Positions 1 to 5,216 of a stretch of DNA of 11,607 nucleotides are shown piece after piece; within the stretch, counting starts at the first letter, position 1; every line of letters starts with the position of its first letter. This stretch comes from Bacillota bacterium (GTDB lineage Bacteria > Bacillota > Clostridia > DSM-8532). Where the stretch lies: NCBI GenBank assembly GCA_023410885.1, contig JAEYPI010000156.1, positions 1 through 11,607 of the forward strand. The letters run 5' to 3'. The notes beneath the pieces are model-generated. The model was not told where the DNA came from and did not search any database. It saw only the letters and a program-made list of their open reading frames with translations. The position numbers and the translations under genes were made by a program.

Positions 1-145
1 TGGGAAGATCACCCTCAATAAAAAGTAAGGAATTAATATCGACCATTCCGACATATTCACCATAAATAGCATGAATATGAGGTGGTAGGTGATCATTAAA
101 GTACATCTTAATAATTATTCCATAAAAACTTGCAATTACAGGCAC
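1..145 (-). CDS. DUF4160 family protein, N-terminal part (C-terminus beyond window edge)
   Basis: Translating leftwards from the GTG at 145 gives 48 codons beginning MPVIASFYGIIIKMYFNDH and continuing with LPPHIHAIYGEYVGMVDI. The HxPPHIHAxYGE signature is that of DUF4160, a small family of unknown function (usually about 80-100 aa) often found next to DUF2442 genes and in mobile or toxin-antitoxin-like settings; that association is family knowledge, not seen here. The GTG start is chosen because AGGAGA lies about 9 bases upstream. An ATG between them is in another frame. The gene has a TATAAT promoter element of its own about 25 bases upstream of the start and lies in the second unit of the integron-like array, just after the attC-like site. 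The downstream part is missing, so completeness cannot be judged. The family call is fairly sure; the function is unknown. Confidence 0.8.
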   Translation of the reverse strand, partial: MPVIASFYGIIIKMYFNDHLPPHIHAIYGEYVGMVDINSLLFIEGDLP

Positions 146-169
146 CTAGCATATCTCCTAATTAGTTAG

Positions 170-175
170 ATTATA
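170..175 (-). promoter_or_regulatory. -10 element of cassette-borne promoter for the DUF4160 gene
   Basis: On the minus strand the sequence TATGGTATAATC contains a perfect TATAAT with an upstream TG, 24 bases before the GTG start. No good -35 is seen at 17 bp (the hexamer there is GTGCAA), so it would act as an extended -10 promoter. It lies inside the second putative cassette, so the gene would not depend on transcription from the recombinase side. Prediction from consensus only. Confidence 0.5.
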
Positions 176-222
176 CCATATCCACGGAGAAATTGCACGA
201 GCAAACCCTTAGTGCAAATTTC

Positions 223-359
223 GTATAACGTCCCGGTTTTACGACGCCGACGAACCGGACCAGCGAAGCCCTTCCCTTTAGCGGCGCTTGCCGCCCGGTG
301 AGACGGTGTGGGCAGCAATGACCTGTAAGAATGCCCCTCGCGTAAAAGCTTTGTTATCT
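223..359 (-). repeat. attC-like recombination site (R''-L''-L'-R' architecture)
   Basis: Minus-strand reading: R'' AGATAAC (359-353), 5-bp spacer, L'' TTTTACG (347-341), central region (340-244), L' CGTAAAA (243-237), 7-bp spacer, R' GTTATAC (229-223). R'' and R' pair over ATAAC/GTTAT. L'' and L' pair perfectly over 7 bp, and the stem extends by two more CG pairs if one base is left unpaired. This is the order and spacing of an integron attC (59-base element): a folded palindrome with conserved ends and an arbitrary middle. The central region is GC-richer than its surroundings and holds its own hairpins (GCGGC-GCTT-GCCGC near 281-294). The site lies just after the stop of the methyltransferase gene, the usual cassette position. 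R' is GTTATAC rather than strict GTTRRRY. A complex terminator or dispersed palindromic repeat is the alternative. Confidence 0.6.
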
Positions 360-370
360 GAAGTTTCCCC
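353..370 (+). repeat. Inverted repeat, left copy (cassette R'' arm)
   Basis: GTTATCTGAAGTTTCCCC on the plus strand. Its partner at 999-1016 is GGGGAAATTTCAGATAAC, the inverse complement with one mismatch in 18. The two copies bracket the methyltransferase gene. The left seven bases are the R'' box of the attC-like site. Confidence 0.85.
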
Positions 371-377
371 TTTTACA

Positions 378-961
378 TCAACGACTTCTAATAATTTTTG
401 GCTTCTTTGCATCAATAATGATAGATACCATTCCTAAACTATTTTCGCTGTTATGAGTATCAAATCTAAATGACCGTCCTATCTTTCCATCGTCGGGATT
501 CCAATACTTATAATGAAAATTACCTTGTTCATCACAATATTCCAAAAGCTCCACCGCGAAACCTGCTTGTTCAAAAACATAGACTAATTCAGTGTAATCA
601 TAAAGGATTTTATGGCTTGCAGCTGGATGGTCTTTTGGCCCTGGCCCACCGACTTTAACCATGTTTTGATACCATTCGCTTTTAAAGTTCTTATCAGGTA
701 CAGCACATCTTATATAACCTCCATCCTTTAAAAACTTATAACATATTTGTGCAGCTTTTATACCTTCCTCCTTGGTCATATGTTCCCAAACATGTTCTGC
801 AAGAATTGCATCTAGTTTAATTTCGCCATAGTTCTTTTCCCAATCATTTGTATTCAGGAGATTAAGTGTTTCTTCTTCTGTAGATATCCATCCCTTATAA
901 CATGTACCAGATGAACCTTTCTAACCCTTTCATCTATAGAAACTTTATTTAGATCAGTCAT
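378..961 (-). pseudogene. Class I SAM-dependent methyltransferase, frameshifted near the N-terminus
   Basis: The start is ATG at 961, with GAGAGG about 10 bases upstream, giving MTDLNKVSIDERVRKVHL. That frame then runs into a TGA at 854-856. In a second frame, GTCYKGWISTEEETLNLLN joins at about 908-910 and runs without interruption through DAILAEHVWEHM (post-motif I/II) and KFLKDGGYIRCAVPD (motif III loop) to the TGA at 378. The two parts look like one methyltransferase whose glycine-rich SAM loop (motif I) fell at the junction. A single-base loss would fuse the frames, but the loop there would still be short, so a deletion of several bases (length 1 modulo 3) is as likely. An ATG at 779 could give a 133-residue C-terminal piece lacking the SAM loop, unlikely to be active. 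The substrate cannot be told. It is the cargo gene of the putative cassette. Confidence 0.75.
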
Positions 962-998
962 TTGCAAATTTTCCTCTCTTTCTAGTACAGCCTATCTA

Positions 999-1016
999 GG
1001 GGAAATTTCAGATAAC
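999..1016 (-). repeat. Inverted repeat, right copy (cassette start with GTTATCT core)
   Basis: On the minus strand this reads GTTATCTGAAATTTCCCC, matching 353-370 at 17 of 18 positions in opposite orientation. The GTTATCT core is where a G/TT cleavage would define the cassette start at 1015. Flanking bases beyond the 18 do not match, so the repeat is sharply bounded. Confidence 0.85.
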
Positions 1017-1121
1017 TACTTCATCTCCCCCACCCCTGTCGTATAAGCGGTAAAAGAGGGTGGATAGGCGTCGGGGGTGGCGGGTAAGACCACTATGGCG
1101 GAAGGCAGAGGGGTGGGGTTA
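1016..1121 (-). repeat. Imperfect palindrome with terminal GTTATCT core: attI- or attC-like site next to the recombinase
   Basis: A perfect 10-bp inverted repeat (CCCCACCCCT at 1028-1037 and AGGGGTGGGG at 1109-1118) brackets 71 bp. A second G-rich arm (CGTCGGGGGTGG, 1069-1080) can also pair imperfectly with the left arm. The right arm abuts the recombinase stop codon (TAA, 1119-1121), where the minus strand reads CTTTAAC. The other end carries GTTATCT (1016-1010), the core that opens the methyltransferase cassette. The position, between integrase and first cassette, fits an attI or the attC of a preceding unit. It may double as a terminator, though no T-tract follows. Confidence 0.45.
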
Positions 1122-2225
1122 AAGCTTGCTTTCCGGCATGAGCCTGTCCAGGGGGCTTTGAATTTTGGTGATGTCTCTTTTGCTGACATGGGTGTATATC
1201 TCTGTTGTTTTGCTGCTGCTGTGGCCGAGAAGCTCTTGAATGTAGCGTAAATCGGTACCTTCCTCCAGTAGATGCGTGGCAAATGAATGTCGAAGGGAGT
1301 GAATGGATACCTTTTTTATTATACCAGATTTCTGGCAGGCGTTCTCAAAAATTCTCTGAGCGGTTCGCTCACTTAGGTGGGATTCTTCTTTATCGCCAGG
1401 AAATAGCCATATTTCAGGGCGAAATACTTTAAAATAGCTACGCAAATAGATCAAAGCCTGCTTGGAAAGCATCGTATATCTGTCTTTTCGCCCCTTGGCA
1501 TCCCTTACATGGATCAGCATCCTTTTGCTGTCAATATCCGTGATCTTGAGTCGCACAACCTCTCCTACTCTAAGTCCTGATGAATAAACAATCAGCATGA
1601 GGGCCTTATGCTTAGGATTCTTGATACTGCATAAAATGCCAAGCACTTCTTCTTGGCTTAAGACATCCGGAAGCTTGTTTTCTTTTTTGGGTCTTGGAAG
1701 CTCAACTAAAAAATCAGTGTTTTTCAACACTTCCTCATAGTAGAACTTTAAAGCGCTGACGGCCTGTCCAACATAGGAATGCGAGACCCCCTTCTCACCC
1801 ATGAGGCAGAGTATGTAATCTTTTATATTCTTTATGCTTGCATCTTTTAAGGGTCTATTCAGATAACTTAAAAACTTTATAAGATGATTCTTATAGGCCT
1901 TAATTGTTTTTGAACTGTAGCCATAAAGTCTTAGCTCGTTGACCGTCTCCAGAATGCCATTTTCACTTAATTCTTTTTCCTCCATGACCCTTAGGGCGTA
2001 TTGGCCAACATCGGTCATCACAAAGCTTTTATGAAAATTGATTTTTACACCCTTGAAAATATTGAGCAACATATCCATAGTGCTCTTATTACATGGTACG
2101 CTCCAAATTTTTGCTTCTTTATCCCATGATCTGCTTGGTATTTTTCGAATTTCTTGCACATAGGCATCATGATAGGGCATCTCTACAAGAATCCGATCCG
2201 ATTCTGTCACTTTTAGAAGTACCAT
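1119..2225 (-). CDS. IntI/Xer-like tyrosine recombinase
   Basis: This is a site-specific DNA recombinase of 368 residues. The catalytic set is complete: R219 (SSGLRVGE), K244 (DAKGRKDR), H309 and R312 (HSLRHSFATHLL), H335 (LLGHSSSKTTEIYTH) and the nucleophile Y344. The C-terminal tail IQSPLDRL resembles the SPLD tail of integron integrases. K244 and H309 are only about 65 residues apart, as in Xer proteins, so the IntI-specific insert of roughly 35-40 residues is absent. A SAM-like core-binding domain spans about 85-170. Residues 1-80 form an extra N-terminal domain with a basic/aromatic patch (RSWDKEAKIWSVP) seen in some integron-like recombinases of Firmicutes and Bacteroidetes. The start at 2225 is chosen because AAAGGTG lies 7 bases upstream; an in-frame ATG at 2255 has no RBS and falls at the predicted transcription start. 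It points towards the cassette-like units, on their strand. Confidence 0.93.
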   Translation of the reverse strand: MVLLKVTESDRILVEMPYHDAYVQEIRKIPSRSWDKEAKIWSVPCNKSTMDMLLNIFKGVKINFHKSFVMTDVGQYALRVMEEKELSENGILETVNELRLYGYSSKTIKAYKNHLIKFLSYLNRPLKDASIKNIKDYILCLMGEKGVSHSYVGQAVSALKFYYEEVLKNTDFLVELPRPKKENKLPDVLSQEEVLGILCSIKNPKHKALMLIVYSSGLRVGEVVRLKITDIDSKRMLIHVRDAKGRKDRYTMLSKQALIYLRSYFKVFRPEIWLFPGDKEESHLSERTAQRIFENACQKSGIIKKVSIHSLRHSFATHLLEEGTDLRYIQELLGHSSSKTTEIYTHVSKRDITKIQSPLDRLMPESKL

Positions 2226-2261
2226 GTAACTGCACCTTTCATATTTTGTTATCATTATTAA

Positions 2262-2290
2262 ATTTTACCATATTCATTCCGGAGTTACAA
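2262..2290 (-). promoter_or_regulatory. Promoter of the recombinase gene, with paired TATTCAT repeats
   Basis: On the minus strand, -35 TTGTAA (2290-2285), a 17-bp spacer and extended -10 TGGTAAAAT (TAAAAT, 2267-2262) give a near-ideal sigma-A promoter starting transcription near 2255. Two direct copies of TATTCAT (2271-2277 and 2291-2297) lie exactly 20 bp apart, one inside the spacer and one just upstream of the -35. That spacing suits a regulator binding one DNA face, but no regulator is identified. No LexA box of the Gram-positive type was seen. Confidence 0.55.
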
Positions 2291-2343
2291 TATTCATGCC
2301 CTATCTCCTGCTAGGCTTTGACAGAACTTATCTCCGATAAACA

Positions 2344-2377
2344 TAGAGAAAGCCCCTGAATCTTTAAACTCAGGGGC
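2344..2377 (-). terminator. Rho-independent terminator of the desulfoferrodoxin-ferritin operon
   Basis: A perfect 8-bp stem GCCCCTGA/TCAGGGGC (2352-2359 and 2370-2377) encloses a 10-base loop. On the minus strand it is followed by TTTCTCT. It lies 37 bases after the ferritin stop. The T-run is interrupted, so termination may be partial, but the hairpin separates the operon from the recombinase promoter. Confidence 0.7.
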
Positions 2378-2414
2378 GAATCCAACATTTTTAATGAGGC
2401 ACGCTATAAAAAGC

Positions 2415-2939
2415 TTATGCTTCCAAGGTTGTGAGCAGTTGCGGTGCGGTGTAGACCCTGGTTCCCAACTCTTGGTCGAGCAGGTAAAGGGCCTTGCCGT
2501 CCATGCCCATGGTCTCATATCTTCCCTTGTTCTTATTGGCATTGTCCTCTTCTTCCACTTGTTCGTCCACAAACCATTGCAAGAACTGGACCACCTTTAA
2601 GTCCCTTTCTTCCTGGGCCGCTTCAATAATATTGTAGATGAGAGAGGTTACCAGTTCCTCATGCTTCACGGTTTCTTTTAGAACGTCCAGCACACTTTCC
2701 CATTCGGTGGGTGGTCCGTCTATGCTCTCCAGCTTTACTGTACCTCCGGCCTTGAGAATATAATGGTATAAGATCGTGGCATGGGCTTTTTCTTCCTGGG
2801 CCTGTACATAATACCATTTAGCAAAGCCGTCAAGGTTCTTGGAGGTGAACCAGGCCGACATGGACCAATAAAGCTGGGATGAATACATTTCATAAGTAAT
2901 CTGCTTATTTAATAAATTTTCAGTTTTTTCCTTGAGCAT
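2415..2939 (-). CDS. ftnA: Non-heme ferritin
   Basis: This is an iron-storage protein that oxidises Fe(II) and stores it as a ferric mineral in a 24-subunit cytosolic shell. Its 174 residues match bacterial FtnA length, and the di-iron ferroxidase residues sit at the same numbers as in E. coli FtnA: E17, E50, H53, E94, Q127. Third-site acidic residues E49, E126, E129 and E130 are also present. It has no heme-ligand methionine or Dps features, so it is not a bacterioferritin. The ATG at 2939 is preceded by AAGGAGAG at 8 bases. It lies 24 bases downstream of the desulfoferrodoxin gene on the same strand, so the two are probably co-transcribed. Together they would remove superoxide and sequester the iron that drives Fenton chemistry. 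The C-terminus looks complete. Confidence 0.96.
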   Translation of the reverse strand: MLKEKTENLLNKQITYEMYSSQLYWSMSAWFTSKNLDGFAKWYYVQAQEEKAHATILYHYILKAGGTVKLESIDGPPTEWESVLDVLKETVKHEELVTSLIYNIIEAAQEERDLKVVQFLQWFVDEQVEEEDNANKNKGRYETMGMDGKALYLLDQELGTRVYTAPQLLTTLEA

Positions 2940-2963
2940 TCAAATCTCTCCTTTTTTCTCTAC

Positions 2964-3353
2964 TCATTTCTTAATGGTTGTCTTCCAAAGGCCGTGAATA
3001 TTACAGAACTCATAAACGGAAACCTCTCCCTTTTCAGGTACAACAAAGACGGCCTCGGGCTTTTGATGGGGTGACAAGGTTACACGTTGTACACGATCAG
3101 CACTGATTACGCTAATCCACTTAATAAAATGCTCTTCCACCATGGGGTGCTCGACGGTGCCGACCCGCACAGTAATGGTGTCACCATCAATTTCTGCCAC
3201 TGGTAAATGCTTCTCGGTTGAAGCCTCCACGGTATTGGGTTCCAAAATAGCCATGGGCTTACCACAGCATATGGTATCCACTCCAGAATCCTCGATGATG
3301 TCGATAATTTTACCGCATATACTGCACTTGTAAAAATTGGGTTGACTCTTCAT
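2964..3353 (-). CDS. dfx: Desulfoferrodoxin (superoxide reductase, two iron centres)
   Basis: This enzyme reduces superoxide to hydrogen peroxide without making oxygen, the strategy of anaerobes; electrons usually come from rubredoxin. In 129 residues it has an N-terminal desulforedoxin domain with FeCys4 ligands C10, C13, C29 and C30. The catalytic Fe(His4Cys) centre follows, with H49, H69, H75, H120 and C117 as ligands, and the lid motif E47-K48 is conserved. All ligands are intact, so it should be active. The start is the ATG at 3353, with GGAGG 7 bases upstream; a longer in-frame version from 3401 has no RBS and would add residues not found in the family. It is the first gene of an operon with ferritin. 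A PerR-box-like sequence overlaps its likely -10, suggesting peroxide- or iron-responsive control. No rubredoxin gene lies in this window. Confidence 0.96.
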   Translation of the reverse strand: MKSQPNFYKCSICGKIIDIIEDSGVDTICCGKPMAILEPNTVEASTEKHLPVAEIDGDTITVRVGTVEHPMVEEHFIKWISVISADRVQRVTLSPHQKPEAVFVVPEKGEVSVYEFCNIHGLWKTTIKK

Positions 3354-3396
3354 AATCATACCTCCACTTTTATTTATCAGCCTGAACAGCAGGTGA

Positions 3397-3434
3397 TTCA
3401 AAATATTATAAAATGTCTTCAGTTATTCCATTAA
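3397..3434 (-). promoter_or_regulatory. Candidate promoter and PerR-like box of the dfx-ftnA operon
   Basis: On the minus strand, TTAATG (3434-3429), 18 bp, then TATAAT (3410-3405) could form the promoter. The 15-mer TTATAATATTTTGAA (3411-3397) matches the PerR consensus TTATAATnATTATAA at 11 of 14 defined positions and covers the -10. PerR control of superoxide reductase and ferritin genes is known in clostridia; applying it here is inference. A second TATAAT on this strand at 3478-3473 has no good -35. Confidence 0.4.
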
Positions 3435-3753
3435 TATATGGATCAGAGATCAAACCTTTTATCCCTTATCAGATTATATATCCCCAAAATAAGGGGCGGA
3501 TAAACTATAAATTTTAGAATCTTCAATACAATCGCAATAGTAATGTTGATGAAAAGCACAGGGTATATCCTCGTGAGCATGCTCAAGAGAATATTAACGG
3601 CCAAATGATACATACTAATGTTGTCGCGTGCTTCAAAACAATAGCTTTTTTATCATTCCCTTTCATTTTGAGCCGCTTATGGTTTTGTTATGCTCAATTT
3701 TTTTGAAAGAGACATTGTTCAGTGCGGAAATCAGAGGAAAACCAAAATCCGCA
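3435..3753. other. Intergenic region between divergent dfx and AmmeMemo promoters
   Basis: This AT-rich stretch shows no convincing gene. A run of codons starting at 3628 on the plus strand lacks a ribosome binding site and overlaps the real downstream gene in another frame. Two small structures are visible: the perfect palindrome GAGCATGCTC (3575-3584), and a TTGAGC/GCTCAA pair (3668-3673 and 3692-3697) followed by eight T residues, which resembles a terminator with an overlong loop. No gene that it could terminate is seen upstream on the plus strand. A small RNA ending there is possible but unsupported. Confidence 0.4.
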
Positions 3754-3782
3754 TTGTTCTATTTATTGATTGGCAATATACT
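3754..3782 (+). promoter_or_regulatory. Promoter of the AmmeMemo fusion gene and amrS
   Basis: TTGTTC (3754-3759), 17 bp, TATACT (3777-3782). Both hexamers match the sigma-A consensus at four to five positions with ideal spacing. Transcription would start near 3789, leaving a leader of about 15-30 bases before the candidate start codons. Confidence 0.5.
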
Positions 3783-3817
3783 TGAGATAGAGGAATTAAG
3801 TATTGGGAGTTATTACT

Positions 3818-5206
3818 ATGGGAGAAATACAAAAAGCCTATATTGTGCCGCATCCTCCAATTATTATACCTGAGGTGGGGAAAGGGCAGGAACAGGATGC
3901 CCTGGCCACCATACAAGCCTATGACTCCGTTGGACGGCAAATTAAGGATTTAGCCCCGCAGGTCATTATTCTCACGACTCCCCATGGCACAGCATACGAG
4001 GATTATATCCATATATCACCGGGCAAAACACTCTCTGGTACCTTTAGAAGCTTCGATGCTCCAGAGATACAGTTGAATTTTAGCAATCATACCCAACTGG
4101 CAAATAAAATATCAGAACTCGCACAGACCTATGGCATAGAGGCCGGCACCCTGGGCGCCCGGGAAAAGGAACTGGATCATGGTGCCCTTGTACCCCTTTA
4201 TTTTATCTCACGATATTACACAGACTTTTCGCTGATACGCATTTCCATAGCCGGTCTTCCGTTTGAACAGCTCTATACCTTTGGCTACTGCATTCAAAAA
4301 GCAGTGGCCCAATCCGACCTGCGCGTCGTTTTTATAGCCAGCGGCGACCTTTCCCATAAGCTCAGCAGCAATGGCCCCTATGGCTATGCATCGGAGGGCC
4401 CTCGTTTTGATCAGCTTTTGTCAAGAGCCGTTAAAACCGCTGATTTTAAGAAGCTTCTCGATATGGACGAAAGCTTGTGCCACCAAGCGGGTGAATGCGG
4501 ACTGCGTTCTTTTATCATGATGGCAGGAGCCTTAAACGGGCTTGGCGTCAAATCCAACATCCTTTCCTATGAAGGCCCCTTCGGGATCGGATATATGGTG
4601 GCCGAGCTCACGGTAAACGGTCCTGATCTTTCAAGGGACCTCATTTCCTTTTTTGAATGCAAGCGCAAAAGTGAGATCGAGGCTACCCGAAAAGCTGAAG
4701 ATCCCTATGTTTCCCTTGCCAGGTCAGCCCTTGAGCATTTTGTAAAGAAAGGCAAGGTCATTGACACTCCTGATTACCTGCCGGACGAAATGCTAGAAAA
4801 CCAGGCAGGTGTTTTTGTGTCCATAAAAAAACAGGGCCAGCTTCGGGGATGTATTGGAACCATTTCCCCGGTAACCGACAGTATCGCCGAAGAAATTATC
4901 CAAAATGCAATCAGTTCGGGAACCCGTGACCCCCGATTCAACCCTGTCAAGGATTTTGAGCTTTGTGATCTGGTTTATAGCGTCGATGTGCTGGGAGAGC
5001 CCGAGCCCATTAAATCTATTGAAGACTTGGACGTCGTGCGCTATGGCGTTATTGTAAGTAATGGCTATCGCAGGGGGCTTTTGCTTCCTAATCTGGAAGG
5101 GGTTGAAACCCCCGTCCAACAGGTGGAGATCGCCTTGTCAAAGGCGGGCATTCAAAAAGACGAAAGCTATACTATGGAACGTTTCGCAGTAATCCGACAC
5201 AGGTAG
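3818..5206 (+). CDS. amrA: AmmeMemoRadiSam fusion protein: LigB/MEMO-like dioxygenase fold plus AMMECR1 domain
   Basis: This is a two-domain protein of 462 residues. Residues 1 to about 265 have the class III extradiol dioxygenase/MEMO fold: H12 (VPHPPIIIP), H56 (TTPHGTAYEDY), D120-H121 (EKELDHGALVPLYF) and SGDLSH at 175-180 look like its metal-site residues. Residues about 290-462 form an AMMECR1 domain with the signature LRGCIGT at 342-348. AMMECR1, MEMO and a radical SAM enzyme recur together across bacteria and archaea (AmmeMemoRadiSam), but the reaction is not established. Here the first two partners are fused and the third follows 10 bases later, a strong hint of joint action. The ATG at 3818 has GGGAG 8 bases upstream. 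A TTG at 3803 with AGAGG 9 bases upstream is an acceptable alternative and would add five residues. Cytosolic; no signal peptide or membrane segment. Confidence 0.92.
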   Translation: MGEIQKAYIVPHPPIIIPEVGKGQEQDALATIQAYDSVGRQIKDLAPQVIILTTPHGTAYEDYIHISPGKTLSGTFRSFDAPEIQLNFSNHTQLANKISELAQTYGIEAGTLGAREKELDHGALVPLYFISRYYTDFSLIRISIAGLPFEQLYTFGYCIQKAVAQSDLRVVFIASGDLSHKLSSNGPYGYASEGPRFDQLLSRAVKTADFKKLLDMDESLCHQAGECGLRSFIMMAGALNGLGVKSNILSYEGPFGIGYMVAELTVNGPDLSRDLISFFECKRKSEIEATRKAEDPYVSLARSALEHFVKKGKVIDTPDYLPDEMLENQAGVFVSIKKQGQLRGCIGTISPVTDSIAEEIIQNAISSGTRDPRFNPVKDFELCDLVYSVDVLGEPEPIKSIEDLDVVRYGVIVSNGYRRGLLLPNLEGVETPVQQVEIALSKAGIQKDESYTMERFAVIRHR

Positions 5207-5216
5207 GTGACGCTTT

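Larger units (their letters stand above)
1..228 (-). mobile_element. Putative second integron-like cassette (partial): promoter plus DUF4160 gene
   Basis: Read on the minus strand, this unit would begin with TTATACGAAATTTGCAC at 228, immediately after the G of the GTTATAC core at 223-229, and runs off the window. It contains an inverted repeat (AATTTGCAC near 211-220 against GTGCAATTT near 190-197), a promoter and the DUF4160 gene. If it is a cassette, its own attC R'' arm, to the left of this window, should be complementary to this start. The boundary is inferred from the attC-like architecture next door. Confidence 0.45.
229..1015 (-). mobile_element. Putative integron-like gene cassette carrying a methyltransferase gene
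   Basis: The unit is 787 bp, from TTATCTG (1015, after the core G at 1016) to the G of the R' core at 229. It contains one gene followed by one attC-like site, all on the minus strand. The first 17 bases are the inverse complement of the bases ending at its own R'' arm, with one mismatch. In integron cassettes the inverse core matches the start of its own cassette in the same way, so circularisation restores a complementary R''/R' pair. The gene inside is frameshifted, so the cassette may be decaying cargo. No excision product can be seen from sequence alone. Confidence 0.5.

Noticed and set aside
221..230. TTCGTATAACG resembling a loxP arm
   Set aside because: Only one short arm matches and there is no 8-bp spacer with a mirrored arm; the bases are better explained as the R' core of the attC-like site.
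223..359. Reading the attC-like element as a simple rho-independent terminator
   Set aside because: The pairing arms are over 90 bp apart, there is no T-tract after the outer stem, and the R/L box layout and flanking cassette logic explain it better.
999..1016. Terminal inverted repeats of an insertion sequence or MITE around the methyltransferase gene
   Set aside because: No transposase inside, no target-site duplication seen outside, and the repeats carry the recombination core shared with the attC-like site. Kept as an alternative only.
2352..2377. Second attC-like site upstream of the recombinase
   Set aside because: A compact 8-bp hairpin with a 10-base loop and trailing T residues behind ferritin; no GTT core at its ends. 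It is a terminator.
3575..3584. GAGCATGCTC perfect palindrome as an operator
   Set aside because: Only 10 bp, far from both promoters, no second copy.
3668..3704. TTGAGC/GCTCAA followed by T-run as a terminator
   Set aside because: The loop is 18 bases, the stem only 6 bp, and no plus-strand gene precedes it.
3628..3873. Possible 81-codon plus-strand gene upstream of the AmmeMemo fusion
   Set aside because: No ribosome binding site, composition unlike the neighbours, and it overlaps the promoter and the start of the fusion gene in another frame.
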